64,000 nucleotides of DNA from Morella rubra. Its lineage: Eukaryota > Streptophyta > Magnoliopsida > Fagales > Myricaceae. Positions 1 through 11,906 of this stretch are shown here, piece by piece (within the stretch, counting starts at the first letter, position 1; each line of letters begins with the position of its first letter). The notes beneath the pieces were generated by a model, which searched no databases, had not been told where the DNA came from, and saw nothing but the letters and a program-made list of their open reading frames with translations. Position numbers and translations under genes: made by a program. The stretch spans positions 20,330,824 to 20,394,823 of the forward strand of contig CM025853.1 of NCBI GenBank assembly GCA_003952965.2, in the 5' to 3' direction.

Positions 1-236
1 TCCTAGGGAAAATTGTTAAAAGCATACATTTACTTTTAGTAAATTTGGTTTCAAGAGCTATACTTCTAAAGCTTTCATTTCAGGACGAGTGCTATGGACT
101 TGTGTGAAATAGACTTACGTGAAATTTTGGTCTAATCGGTGACAGAAAGTTCTTACGTGGCTTTCATTTCAGCATGTGCTTTTGGATAGAGATTAATTCA
201 ATAGAGTTTCAACATGGTATGACAGAAAAAATTTTG

Positions 237-600
237 TGAATACAAGAGCCATAAATATATTGTCCGATGCTAGTGGATAGAGATGACTTCAATACAGTTT
301 CGATATATACTAGTGTTACTGTTAGAGATATCTGACATGTTTTCAAGATTATGCATGAATGAATAAGTCAAGTGAAAGAGATAAAAATTAGTATATGTGT
401 CTATAATTATGAATTTTTGTAAATACTAGAGCCATAAATATATTGTTTGATGCTTGTGGATAGAGATGACTTCAATAGAGTTTTCAATATGTACTAATGT
501 TACTGTTAGAGATATATGACATGTTTTTAAGATTCTGCATGAATGAATAAGTCAAGTGAAAGAGTCAAAAATTAGTATATGTGTCTATAATTATGAATTG
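237..600 (+). repeat. Tandem duplication, ~183 bp period
   Basis: Two adjacent copies of about 183 bp. The anchor ccataaatatattg begins near 249 and again near 432. Both units share the stretches tagagatgacttcaata and atgaatgaataagtcaagtg. The copies differ by scattered substitutions, so the duplication is old. The second unit runs into the gag-like remnant described next, so the duplication is probably inside or at the edge of the copia relic. Confidence 0.8.
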
Positions 601-1386
601 TTTGAGATGAAGTCGGATAAATCTATTGATGATATTCTTAGGTCTCTATCAAAAATGGGAAGCTAAAATGACCGCTATTTAAAGAGCTAAAGATCTTAGC
701 AAGCTACCATTTTAATGAACTACTTGGATATCTAATTAGACTCACGAGATCCCCATGAGCACTTATGAGGAGGAGCAGAACAAAAGAAAGAAAATTGCCC
801 TAAAATCCTCCGAAGAGGAAAATGAAGAGGAGGATGAAGAAAGCGAAGATGATGACATTGTTCTCATCAATAGAAGATTCAAATGCTTTCTAAAGAAGAA
901 TAAGGAAATAGAGACTTCAAGGACTTCAAGAAGGTAAGGGTGAGTATCAGAACAGATGAAACTGGAATGGCTCATTCCGGTACCCACTGGAACTAACAAT
1001 TTCATTCCAGTTCCATTATCCCCGATTTTCAATATAGCTATTATTTCCCATTTTCACAACATCTTTATGCGGCATTTTATCAAACACATGTTACACATCC
1101 AACTCAAAACTCATCAACCAAATCATTTCATGAAATTATCATATCCAACCCAACCTTACATTATTCAAACCCAACAGAGTTAAAGTCGAGGGAGAGACAG
1201 AAAAAAAATGCATGAACATGGATAAAGCACTAACCATCACAATCAAAGTTCCTCATTCGGCAGAAAATGCTCGAGAAGAAAGCCGCTTCACGCTGCATTT
1301 CCTGTTTTTTCAAAAATCCATGCAAATACCAACTACACACGACTAAAACAACAGGAACAACAACCTCTGAGATGATTTGAGTGTTT

Positions 1387-1389
<3 letters not shown>

Positions 1390-1421
<32 letters not shown>

Positions 1422-1432
1422 AGAGGAAGAGA

Positions 1433-1513
<81 letters not shown>
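1390..1513. repeat. Compound microsatellite (TA)n-(GA)n-(GAA)n
   Basis: A (TA) tract at 1390-1417, a (GA) tract at about 1434-1481 and a (GAA) tract at about 1481-1513 stand almost end to end inside the hAT-like insertion. They produce spurious low-complexity open frames on both strands. This is likely a highly polymorphic locus. Confidence 0.95.
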
Positions 1514-1514
<1 letters not shown>

Positions 1515-1591
1515 GGCGTTGGAGGCTGGGTCTTTGAAGAAAAGTCTAGAAGAAGGGAGACTAAAATGTTCAATCTCCCTCACATGATGTC

Positions 1592-1620
1592 GTGACCTGG
1601 GTCAAAACAACCCAGGTCAC
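1592..1620. repeat. Perfect hairpin, 11 bp arms, 7 nt loop
   Basis: The arms gtgacctgggt and acccaggtcac are exact reverse complements separated by caaaaca. The hairpin lies within the hAT-like insertion, downstream of its microsatellite. It has no poly-T run and no clear role; it may be part of the element's sub-terminal structure. Confidence 0.8.
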
Positions 1621-2674
1621 CTATTTAAAAAAAAAAACAAGGCTAAACGTTTTTTTTTAAATGCCGGAATAGGAAATTCTTGCATTTTCGCCGGAATTTC
1701 CGGTTCCGTATCCGGTTCTGGAATTTTCTATATTTAGGATCCGGTTCCGGTACTAACCGGATAAAATGCTAACCCTTACAAGGACTCTTACAGGGGAGAC
1801 AAAAGGAAAGAGCGATTATTTACTATGAGTGCAAAAAAATCCAGGCATATGAAGGTAGATTGTCCTTCTTCAAAGATAATAGGAAGTTCAAGAAGAGAGA
1901 TATGAGGGTGATATGGGATGACACTGATTCAAACTCAACTGAAAATGAGGTGGAAGAAGAGGTAGTTAATGATGAGAAATATCTCATGGATAATGAATCC
2001 AAACCTTCCTATCTTGAACTTGAAAATGCCTTTGACGAAATTCATTATGAATTTAAAAATCTTGGTTCAAAATATGCTTTTTTGAAAAAGAAATTCATTT
2101 TCATTTCAAAAGAATTTGAGTTGTTTGAAAATGAGCAAATTGATTTGAAGCATGGAAATAATTTACTAAAGCAAAAGGTTTGTTTGGGTTTTGCAAAAGA
2201 AAAGGGTGCTTTGAACCATAAGACTATCCCTAAAAACAAGATTTTTGAAAAATTCACCCAATACAAGAAATCTTTAAAAGCCAAGATGTGTCTTTGATAA
2301 AAATGGTTTAGGCTATAAGCCCTTAATAAGCCGAAAGCATTTTAAAAATTATTTCATAAAGGTAAAGTTTTCTAGTGCACTCTCACACACGCTATTTTTG
2401 TAATAAGGATAAACATCTTATTTTTGATATCAAGTAATTTGGAAGTAAGATTCTCACGAAGACAGATTCTATAAGGAACCAAGACTACTCGCCTAAGAAA
2501 ATTTAATTACCAAAATCTTCATCTGGAATCTATTTTGTAGGTAATAAGCAATGTCAATTTGGGATCGATCATCTGCAATATTATATATATATGATTATTT
2601 TACTTACAAATTTTTTATGGAACATCACTGGGAGCACCCATTTTATGCATTTAGGATTGACAGGGATGAAATTA

Positions 2675-3073
2675 GGGGCATGTTTATTTGCAAAGTATTT
2701 TAGAATACAATAGGATTCAACAAAATTTACAAAATAATTATCTAAAATTTCAAAAATTCCTACACGAACACCGATACTTTTTATATAATTTCTAACAACT
2801 TTTCACACAAACTTCAATATCTTTTCAAAAAACATTATAACAAATATTATCTCTCTATACTTTTTTTCGGCTAAGTCTAATATTTTTTTTTATTAAACAA
2901 TTACATCAAATTATATCTCTCTACAACTTTTAACAAACTCCAACAAAAATTAAATATCTTTAAAAAATTTAACCAACTTTTAAATAAAAACCTATAAAAC
3001 TCTAATCTACATAAATATTCATAATTTTATCAAAATCCTAAAAATCTTATAATTTTTTACGAAATGAACATCC
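2675..3073 (+). mobile_element. 399 bp MITE, copy 1
   Basis: It starts ggggcatgtttatttgcaaa and ends with a stretch whose complement begins ggatgttcattt, giving imperfect terminal inverted repeats. A second copy of the same length and orientation is at 56215-56613. The two align over the whole length, for example atcaaaatcctaaaa near the 3' end and caaactccaacaaaaattaaa in the middle. There is no coding capacity. The ends could suit a PIF/Harbinger (Tourist) or a hAT-type MITE; this copy shows no convincing target duplication. Confidence 0.75.
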
Positions 3074-3269
3074 TTTGTGAAACATCCTTTCATTGAAACA
3101 TTGAGGGGGTCAAAAGAATTTGGGGGTCAAAATGCAGAAATTAAAATTCTGAAAATTCTTTGGGATTTTTTTTTTTTTTTTTTTGTTTGGACTGAGTTTG
3201 TGAGGGCATGTCCTCCAGCCCCCTTTGCTTTGTCACTACGAAAAAATGCAGCTGAGCTATTATTTTGAA

Positions 3270-3279
3270 AAAAAAAATT
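3270..3279 (-). terminator. Pol III terminator of tRNA-Ser
   Basis: An uninterrupted run of T on the minus strand starts a few bases after the 3' end of the serine tRNA gene. That is the normal Pol III stop signal. Confidence 0.85.
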
Positions 3280-3285
3280 TAAGAG

Positions 3286-3367
3286 CGTCGCCTGAGAGAT
3301 TCGAACTCTCGCGGGGAAACCCCATGTACTTAGCAGGCACACGCCTTAACCACTCGGCCAAAGCGAC
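3286..3367 (-). tRNA. tRNA-Ser (anticodon GCU)
   Basis: The complement reads GTCGCTTTGGCCGAGTGG at the 5' end (A box) and GAGTTCGAATCTC in the T arm (B box). The acceptor stem GTCGCTT pairs with AGGCGAC and is followed by discriminator G. The anticodon arm centres on CCTGCTAAG, giving anticodon GCT. The long variable arm (GGGGTTTCCCC) is typical of class II serine tRNA. A run of T follows the 3' end on the minus strand (about 3270-3279, Pol III terminator). A CAA motif lies 6-8 nt upstream of the gene, as usual for plant tRNA genes. It looks intact and functional. Confidence 0.97.
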
Positions 3368-3599
3368 GCTTGTTGGACTCAAACTCCAAACTTAAAATAT
3401 TTATATTAAGGGATTATTTATTTCCATTTGATTTCGTCTATATTGATCCCCAAAAATGCGATATCCGTACGCTCCGGATTTGTCTTGTTAAGCCTCGGGT
3501 TGGATTCAGTGGATTCAGCCTGAACCATTAGATCCAGTGTTGCTCTGCTACAACCAATAATCATTCCCTATGGAGCTCGCCTTATCACACGGTGTTCGC

Positions 3600-3876
3600 C
3601 ACTGGACAATTAACAGTTATCTACAGTTGTTATCATGCACCGCCATAATACAGGAATGTGACCGGGAAACGCGCTAACTGATAGGGACCCCTGATATCCC
3701 TCGTTTTCACAGAACTGCCATTGCTCCCACCGTTCTCAGTCTGAACCAGTTGAAAAACAAAACAGGATTTCGAGACCCGTTTCGCACGCTGTAGTCGACT
3801 CTCTCCTCCTCTCAGCAAAAAATTTCTTGCTCCTTCTGGCACTCTCTCAGCGGCTTTCCGTGGAATCTTCGTTCAG
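3600..3876 (+). other. Probable 5' UTR exon of SAP-like gene
   Basis: A CT-rich leader (actctctcctcctctcag and similar) ends at 3876 in gttcag followed by the strong donor gtacag. The next plausible acceptor with a start codon is at 6812 or 6821, so the leader would be separated from the coding region by an intron of about 2.9 kb. The exon's start is not visible, and the link to the coding exons is an inference from position and splice signals. The minus-strand tRNA-Ser gene is only about 250 bp upstream. Confidence 0.4.
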
Positions 3877-6821
3877 GTACAGCCTCTCCTGATCTTTCTT
3901 CTTGCTTCGTTGTTCTCTTTTAATTACCAGCTCCCTGAAGATAAAGTTTTGTGCCCCCACCCCCCCGGTGTGGTCTTTAGGGAAAGAATAGAAAATCAAG
4001 CTTGTAGTGTTCTTGCTTTGGGAGGAACGAGAAACGCTCACAACTGTGTAATATACATTGATATGGCTAAGACGAAGTTGTCTTTTGACTTAGAAAAATA
4101 AAATAAAATTGTCTTTTGAATTTCAAGACAAGGAAATTAACTTAAGATACTATGGTTCGGGAATTAACTTGAGCTGCGGAAAGGAGGGTTAGGATTGGAG
4201 AAGGATGAGGAAGTAGGAGAATGGATATCTCGTGTTCTGGAAGGAAATATGAGCTCACTTGAAGGAAGATAAATCAGATGTTGGTTCCAATATGCTTTCT
4301 TGCCCTTTTTTCCCCCCACCTTCTTTTTGACCTACCGAGGGTTGATGTTCTTTATCTTAAGTTTACCTGTGCGAGTTTTTGTGTGTTTCCAGTTGATAAA
4401 ATCACGGAAAGAAGGTTGAGTACATGAGTTTAGATAGCTTATGGGCAAGCTCACTATCTGCATATTATGTTTCACAAATACAGGTTCAAACTTGGGATTC
4501 TTATTGATGGCTAGTGTACCGTTGATGTCATATATCTCACTTGTAATATTTTGTATACAACTTAGCCTACATTGTTTTTGGGTAAGTAACTTAGCCTACA
4601 TTTGCTCGTTTTCATCTTTGTACGTTCTCATGCACATACTGTACGAAAAAAAACGTACATTTAAGCACAGACTCCTTAAGGCAATAATTGATTCTAAAGT
4701 ACTTGAGATTCCCTTACTGAAATAGATGAAGTCAGACTTTCGTTGAGGGATATAATTGAGAGATGGGATATGTACAGGAGCAATTTATTGATTAGTTTCA
4801 CTTTCTATCTCATAATAACAGTTCCAAATAAAGTTAAAAGGGAACTTCATAGGGCTTCCCAAGGAAGCCTCAGAATTGATTGCAATGAGTAGTTAAGGTT
4901 CACTATATATATATGGTTCTCCATGGAAATAAGGAGTGGCTCAATGTCTAAAAATTTAGCTTGGGCCCCAATTAAATGAGGCTCTGTAGGAAATAGCATT
5001 AAAAGGCCCTAAGAAAGAAGAGCAAGAGTGGCAACTTTCTGTCTATAAGTGTTATGTTCGTAACTAACGAAGACATTCGAGGGTTTAATTGTGGATCAAG
5101 AGTGGAAACTTTCCATCTTAAAGATATCTTTGCTTGAAAACAAAAACAAGGGATAAAACCGTTAAAGACACTTTTACCCTACAAAGGGGACTGTAAAAGG
5201 CATTATAGAATTTTTGTCCACAACTGTTCTTTTAATTTTTATTTTATCTACCTCTTTGCCCCTTCCACGTTGATGATGAGAAAAGCTGATCAATTAAAAT
5301 GTCTTTCTCAGACTAATATATTTCTTCTATTATATTATTAACAATACCATAAGAGTTGGTTATATGAAAGAAGCTTTTTAACATTAAAAGTGATAAAATA
5401 TCATTGCTTAGGAATGACAAGTGAATTCCATAAAATCTAATCTTTCATTGTTCCTATTTATTATTAACAATGTCATAAAAATATTCAATAGATTAACCAT
5501 ATGGTTTATGGAATTATATGTCAACAAAGTTGAAAACAAAATAACTGACTTGCTCAAAGGGCAAGATAGATGTATTTGACATAAAATTTTGTCCTGTTAC
5601 CATGCCAAGATTAAAAGGCTTTATAGAGACTTTTAATGGTAGTCTGTAACATATATTGGCCGCTCTGATATAAAGTTTATTTTGCCCCCAATGTTTATTG
5701 TTTATGTGGTGGCGGTATAGTTGTCCTGTTGCTTTCTGGGTCCTCACGTATTATAATTGGTAACTGAATGCTGCCTTTTATTACTGATCTATGCTATAAT
5801 AGTTTCCTTCTCTCTTTCTCTTTGCTTTGTTTTGCTAGTAAGAGGCTTTATCTTAAAGCAATAGACTACTGTGTATATTTTATATTAAAAGACGAGCAAT
5901 AATGAACACATTAACAGCCAATTCACAAACTAGAGGCAACCAGCAACCAATTCTTTTGGGCTTCTTTTTATGAATATTATTTATATATCTTTTCAGAGAA
6001 TCGCAAAGAAGGCGTAGAGATCATACTTTAAATTTTGATTCCCATAAGACAAAGACTTGCGTAAGACTAGCTAATATCTAGCTGATAGTAATGTTTATGC
6101 CAAGTATAATGTGATCCTCTCTCTCTCTCTGTCCCCCTCCCCCCTCCCTCTTTTCTTTTTGTTTGTGGTTATGGGTGGCCACAGATTGCACTTCGCGTAA
6201 CTGTTACAGAATTATTTTTTGAGTCGGAAATCCTTGAACTGTTTATTTCAAATATGTGATGTGAATTTATTTATACTTTGAATTTGATGCTTAAGGGCCC
6301 TCATTGATGAAAGTAAATTCATAAAAAATCAGCAAGAGAATGAGTAGACTATTGTAACATATTTGCAGAGAAGTGGAAGTGCACTTTTCATCTTCTTTTA
6401 ATTTAATAATTCATTCTCCAAGAGATAAAAAATGTTCATATGATCAAAAATGACAGTCATGGTCCTTTTGATCATTTAAGTATTGCTTGTTTATGGTCAC
6501 AATTGCAAAACGTGGGGTTATTCAATTACCCTATCAATAAATGGATGAGTCATGAAAATTACTATATAATAGCATGCAGGAGCTTTCGATGCAAAAAAGG
6601 TATTATATGCAAAAAAATATGCAAGATATTTTGAGATGTACAAGTAACACAGCATTTTTCATATGATTTGTAATGTGTGAACCTTGTGTTTACTCGATTT
6701 TTTACCCTTCTCTAATAAAGCTCTGCACAAAAAGCTTGCAGCAAATCTTACTTTTCTTTGGTCTATGATGTGTCCATGATTCTGATTCTTCTTCTTGCGT
6801 GTTGACTCTGAGTCTGGGTAG

Positions 6822-9800
6822 ATGGCAAATAAGAGAAATGAGGATTTCTATTACAAACTCTCAAGGAAAGAGCTTCAAAGTTTATGCAAAAAGTATGGAT
6901 TACCTGCTAACAGATCACATTCTGAGTTGGCAACATTGCTGATCTCTTACTTAGAGGTACTCTTTTCAAGCTAAATGTTTTCCTTGACCACTAAAGCAAA
7001 TGTGAAGGAAACCAGAACCTTTTTTCCTCTTTGTCAGCTCGTACATGTTAGTTGTCTTTTGTTTCTGTTTATGTAAACTATATTCCATCTTTGAGCTGAT
7101 AGTTATAAATTGCTAGTGTGGATATGCTTTATGTAAATTGTCATCCTGCTTTCCTTCAACTCGGGCTTTTGGGATTACAGTATTCTCCAACATTTTGGTA
7201 AAAGAGGTTGCTTATGAGGTCTTCAGTTAAATTCTTGTAAATTTCTAGGATGTTTAATTTTTCTTGAACATGCACAACCCATTTAGTTCATGTCTATTGC
7301 GTAAACCTTCACGTGAGGGGTTGGTGTGTGTCAGGAATTAGTACTGTTGTTGAAGCACTAATCAGTTTTGGCTTTTGGAGTTGTTGATTTTATTGCATAC
7401 TTTTAATTATTTTAATGAGGAGTTTTTGGAAGATTCATCCAATTCTGGAAGGGAAGAAAACAGTATGTTTTTATGGTTTTTGTGGGACTCATTCTGTCAT
7501 ATTTACTTTGTTTCATATGGATTTCTTATGCTCACAATAGCATAATTGTTGATAATCCAGCAAGATGACAGGTTTGGGGTGTGTGGCTCTTTTTACTTTA
7601 ATAGAAATCCGATTGTCCGAAACAGAGATATTGTAGAACAGAACGAAAAGTACTTTGTTAGGACCAGCACTTAAGGCTTCTTTAAGAGTAGTTATCTCAA
7701 GCACGTTGAAATGTTGCACAAAGAGACTCCGACCCAGACATGATGCCTGATATTAATCCTCTACTCTGCAGAGCTGCACTGTAGGAATGTCGTTACAATG
7801 CTTGCGGAGAATTGAGACGAAAAATTTTGCTTTAATTTGTAATGGGGGAAGGTTTCATGTTTTTAGGCAAGAGAAGACAATGGTCTTTATTACCTTTTCC
7901 TCCTCTCTCCTTCACGGTTCATTGACTAACCCACCTTTGAATATTTCAAAACCATCTCAACTTAATGATCCAATAGTAGCCTCTAGCCGCTCTTCAATTT
8001 TCTCAATTTAATTCTTGTTACAGGTCATTCCCTCAGAGAGACGAAGGATCTGCCAGACTTGTGCAGATCTTGATGTAAACTCTATCAAGTTGGGGCGTAG
8101 GTGTCCATCATGGTCCATCATGCCTAGAAATGTTAAAGAGATTTTAAAATCATTTTTAGCTGGTGCCTTTGTAAAAACATCTCCCAGTAGATCACTCAGC
8201 CCATGGGATATGCTTCCATACAACCATTATCTTGCACAAATTATACTTCGTGCATGGTTCGCTCATGAAATAATAGTTTACTAGCTGCATAAATTGGAGG
8301 TTGATTAAAAAAAGGAAAGAAAAAGGTCATGCTGGGTTGTTATTAAAATTGGGATCTCCTTGTTCTATGGGCCATAGCTCAATCCAAAGAGAATATAACT
8401 CTTGGCAATGCCATATTGAAGAATTTTCCAGAAGAAAGAATGTGTAGCGTGACTTTAAGACCTCATAAACAGCCAAAATCTGGTGCTTTTTTTTTTTTTT
8501 TATATTATTTATAAATACCACACTAGAAAGAGTCTGCCACAAAAAGTGGCTAGATCCTCTTTCTAGAAAAGTACACAATTAAGACAACATAGGTCTCTGA
8601 AAAAAGAATTTCACCTGGTTGCCATTTTCCTTTGAAGGAAGCACCAAGTATCAGATATGGTTGAGTTTTACTGACTGCAGCTCTTAAATAAGCTGCAAAA
8701 CAACTTTGCTTCTGCTCTAGTCACACCTTGTCTTCCTATCACTTGTAAGAATGGGGTAGAGGATGAGGATTTGGGCTGAACACCCACTTTGCAGTGTAAA
8801 TTATCAATGCAAAAGCAAGGATGTAACTTTTGCTCATTCAGCTTTTCAAATAGGTTCGAGGAGATAACACCTTTTTTTTTTTGTTTTTGTATGTTTTTTT
8901 TCTTCATATGCAGAATGACTTAGGTGGTGCAATGCATAATCTTCAGATGTCCCGTTCTTACCTGGTTTTACAGGGTGACAAAAGTGGTATAAATCAGACC
9001 GAGTCCCTGAGAGAAAGCCCTGGTAACAAGCATTTTCGTTTGGCGCGCGATGGAACTGTTGATAATATGCCTCAGGTGAAATTTGGAAAGATGGATGTTG
9101 GTGCATGCCCTGTGGGAAATGCTATTGCTTCATCAACGAAGACTTCTTCTGGAGTTTCTTGTGCTTCTTTTGAGTTTCATGTCATGTCAGAAGAGGGTAT
9201 TAATCTTCATGTTGATCTGAATTCAAGCCCCTCAGACTGGGCTAAAAGGTTCAATAATGAGATTTACATATCCGGGAGTGTGCATAGAAACTCAACAGGA
9301 AGTCTTCACCAGGACCTTGGCCACTTTGGAGAGGCTGGTGTAGATATGGAAAATCCATTAATATGGAGGACAGGTTCTGGCCAAATCAGCGATAACCATT
9401 TACAGACAAGATCTTCTGCAAGTCCTGAAATGACAGAAAATGATCATCCGGGGATTGAACTACCAGATAAATTTGATGCGTCCTTACTGTCTGCAATAAT
9501 GCCCTTGAACACAGCCATAGATGTGTCAGAGAATTTGAAGAAAAATCAAGCACTTACCCCATCCGAACCCAACTCTAATGCACAGGACCAGATTAATTCT
9601 GCCGCTGAATCCTGTGCGAAAGATCTGTGTACTGTAATCGTGGATTCAGATGTCGGGGACACTCCACAGTTAAAATCAGCTTGTGATTCTGTTCTCAACT
9701 CAATGTCTGATGGTCCAGTGAGCCCTCTCATATTAAAGGATGAAAGTTCGAAGTATGATGATGAAACTTTTGAATACTCAACCCTGCAGAACAGCTGTAG

Positions 9801-11872
9801 TCATGTGAACCCCAGTGTGGGATATCCTGGATGCTCAATTAGTGGTTCTATGGAGATACCAACATCAGAGGTTGCAAGTTGCTGCAAAGATGCATCATGT
9901 CCACCTTGTGAAAATGGTGAGTCCCTGGATTTGGTCAATACAAAGCACAGTACAGAAAAAGAACAAGGTGGATTTGACAGCTCAAGTGAGCTTAATCACA
10001 ATACTTTCAGGAACCTTTCACCAATATGTGTTGAAGAATGGGTATGCTTTCTTTCCTCTACCCTTCCACACTAGTTGCATTCCTTAGACCCTCTCCCCTC
10101 AGAGAAAGAAAAAAGGAAAAAATAGAAGAGAAAGAATAGAAAAAAGAACGATACCAGGAGGTGCATATTGTTGACTGCTGCTAAATTTTGGCCTAGTATT
10201 TGAAATAACAGCCCTTCTCTGTTGTCTTCTTGTTTTGTTTGTAATGGTTTGGAAAGAGTCATTAATTTTGCAGGAGATGAAGATATATTGAGAGTCAGCA
10301 CATTATATGGTTGTGTGTATACAACGTAATCAAATACTACCAGCTTGATTTTAATTGAATTCACAGTCAAGTTTAACTTAAGAATAAAGTTAAATTTAGT
10401 ACGCATATATGAAGCTTACCAAGGGCAAAATATGGACCTAAGACTGAAATAACAAAGTTATATATTAAATTTGATCTCATGTTAACGGGGATAGATTTTT
10501 TTCATTCATTGGTTCACTTGTATTCCTGTGTTCTAGGCCATAGTTCTCTTCTTCTCTATAATAGCACAGACAGTAGAGAGGGAAAGTTTGAGTAGTACAT
10601 TTATATTTATAATGTGCAGTTTTGCTAATGATAGAATAGTGGACCCGATTAAAACCCAGTCACATCTTGTCCATCCAGATGATGATAAAATGTTGTCTTT
10701 TTGCCTCTCTTACCTTGTTTTTATATTAAATACAGATTATTGCTTTGATGGATTCTTTTTTGCATGTGTGGTTTAATATTATTCCCTTCAACTACTTGTT
10801 TTGTCCATGTTTGCTGGTAAATGGATATCTATATATAATCTATGTTCAATGTTGCAAATTATTTTCTGTTCTTTCTTTTAATGAGGAAAAATTTTCTTCA
10901 TTTATTTATTTTACTGATATAGTGGCTTAAAATGTGTATTTAGTCGCCAGTATGCAAAGTGAATGAGATTCATTCTATACCACCTACATAAGATGTACGC
11001 TGAGAGACTAACTAGGCATTGCTATGATAGTTTTGGCCTCTTATTTTTTATTTGTTGTCTTCTTCCTTTTCCATTTTCCATCTCTCCTCTCCATTTTACA
11101 TGCCACCCACAAGTCCTGAAGGGAGGGAGGCAGGGATATTCAAGATAATGAAAATAAGATATTTTTGAATATTCATAGCATATCCCTGCTTTCTAGGTTG
11201 TGGTAAATTATTTTTTTATTTTTTTTCCGGGATATATTCAATGACATTGAGAATATTTTGTAATATCCTTTTATTTTACAGGAGAGGAGCAACATTATCT
11301 GTGGAAGGGAGAGTTCACAGTAATCGCGCTTCTCTATCAGTGTTCTTCTTGTTGTATTTCTATATGTAATGGTGTGATCTGAGCATCATTCTATTTTGCT
11401 CCTTTCAGATGCTCACAAATTGATAACTCGGTTGAGAGGACTTGCCTAAGTTCTAATGGCATTGAATCTAAAGAACTTCATCGAAAGAGGAAACATATAG
11501 ATGGAGAAGATCAAAGTTCCTATGTTAAACCTGATGCAAAGATTTTAAGAAGCTCAAAGCCCATTGCTCGTGAAGTCCTTCCCAGAAGATCCACGCGGCT
11601 GATATCTAAGGTTTTTTTTACACTTTTGCTCTTAACTTCTGTCTGATATTGTTTTCAGTACTAAAGAAAAATCAAATCATCCAACTTATTTCACATAATG
11701 TTCATGAAGTGCTTAATTTGCTTTACTTGGCAGTTCAATGTGTACTTATGTTCCATTGAGTGTTTTTCTCTTCCGCTTTCCCTTTCTTTTCAGAGTTTAA
11801 AGGCAATGGTGCTCTTGGTTTTTTCTAGACTACACTCCTTTCTTTTCTTTTTCTTTTTTCAATGAAGTTAGT

Positions 11873-11906
<34 letters not shown>

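Larger units (their letters stand above)
935..1778. mobile_element. hAT-like non-autonomous insertion in gag
   Basis: An ~844 bp block interrupts the gag relic. Its ends are imperfect inverted repeats: TAAGGGTGAGTATC on the left against TAAGGGTTAGCATT from the right. Sub-terminal sequence is rich in tccgg/ccgga motifs on both sides. Removing it brings the reading DFKDFKK next to DSYRGD, which fits an uninterrupted gag. A clean target duplication is not visible: the octamer caaggact occurs at 918-925 and 1779-1786, but the left copy is offset by 9 bp. Placement in the hAT superfamily is an inference from the end sequence only. Confidence 0.5.
540..2620 (+). pseudogene. Decayed Ty1/copia gag region (split)
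   Basis: Pieces of a copia-type Gag (UBN2-like) can be read in shifting frames. Near 590-700 there are residues resembling YELFEMKSDKSIDDI, then an acidic-basic stretch at 755-937 (KKIALKSSEEEN, INRRFKCFLKKN). After the 935-1778 insertion, a CCHC-like zinc knuckle lies near 1822-1862 (CKK..RHMKVDCP, one base out of frame). An acidic, coiled segment follows at 1860-2297 (WDDTDSNSTENEVEEE, LENAFDEIHYEFKNLGSKY). A further degraded stretch runs to about 2620. No frame stays open and no LTRs were identified. The two open stretches, 755-937 and 1860-2297, are therefore retroelement relics rather than host genes. Confidence 0.7.

Noticed and set aside
755-937. Acidic 60-codon open frame as a gene
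   Set aside because: It reads as part of a decayed copia gag when neighbouring frames are considered.
1343-1595. Overlapping open frames on both strands
   Set aside because: Produced by the compound microsatellite; only low-complexity repeats.
8015-8284. 89-codon open frame in intron 1 of the SAP-like gene
   Set aside because: No recognisable domain and no splice signals joining it in frame to the flanking exons. Continuity of exon 1 and exon 2 does not need it.
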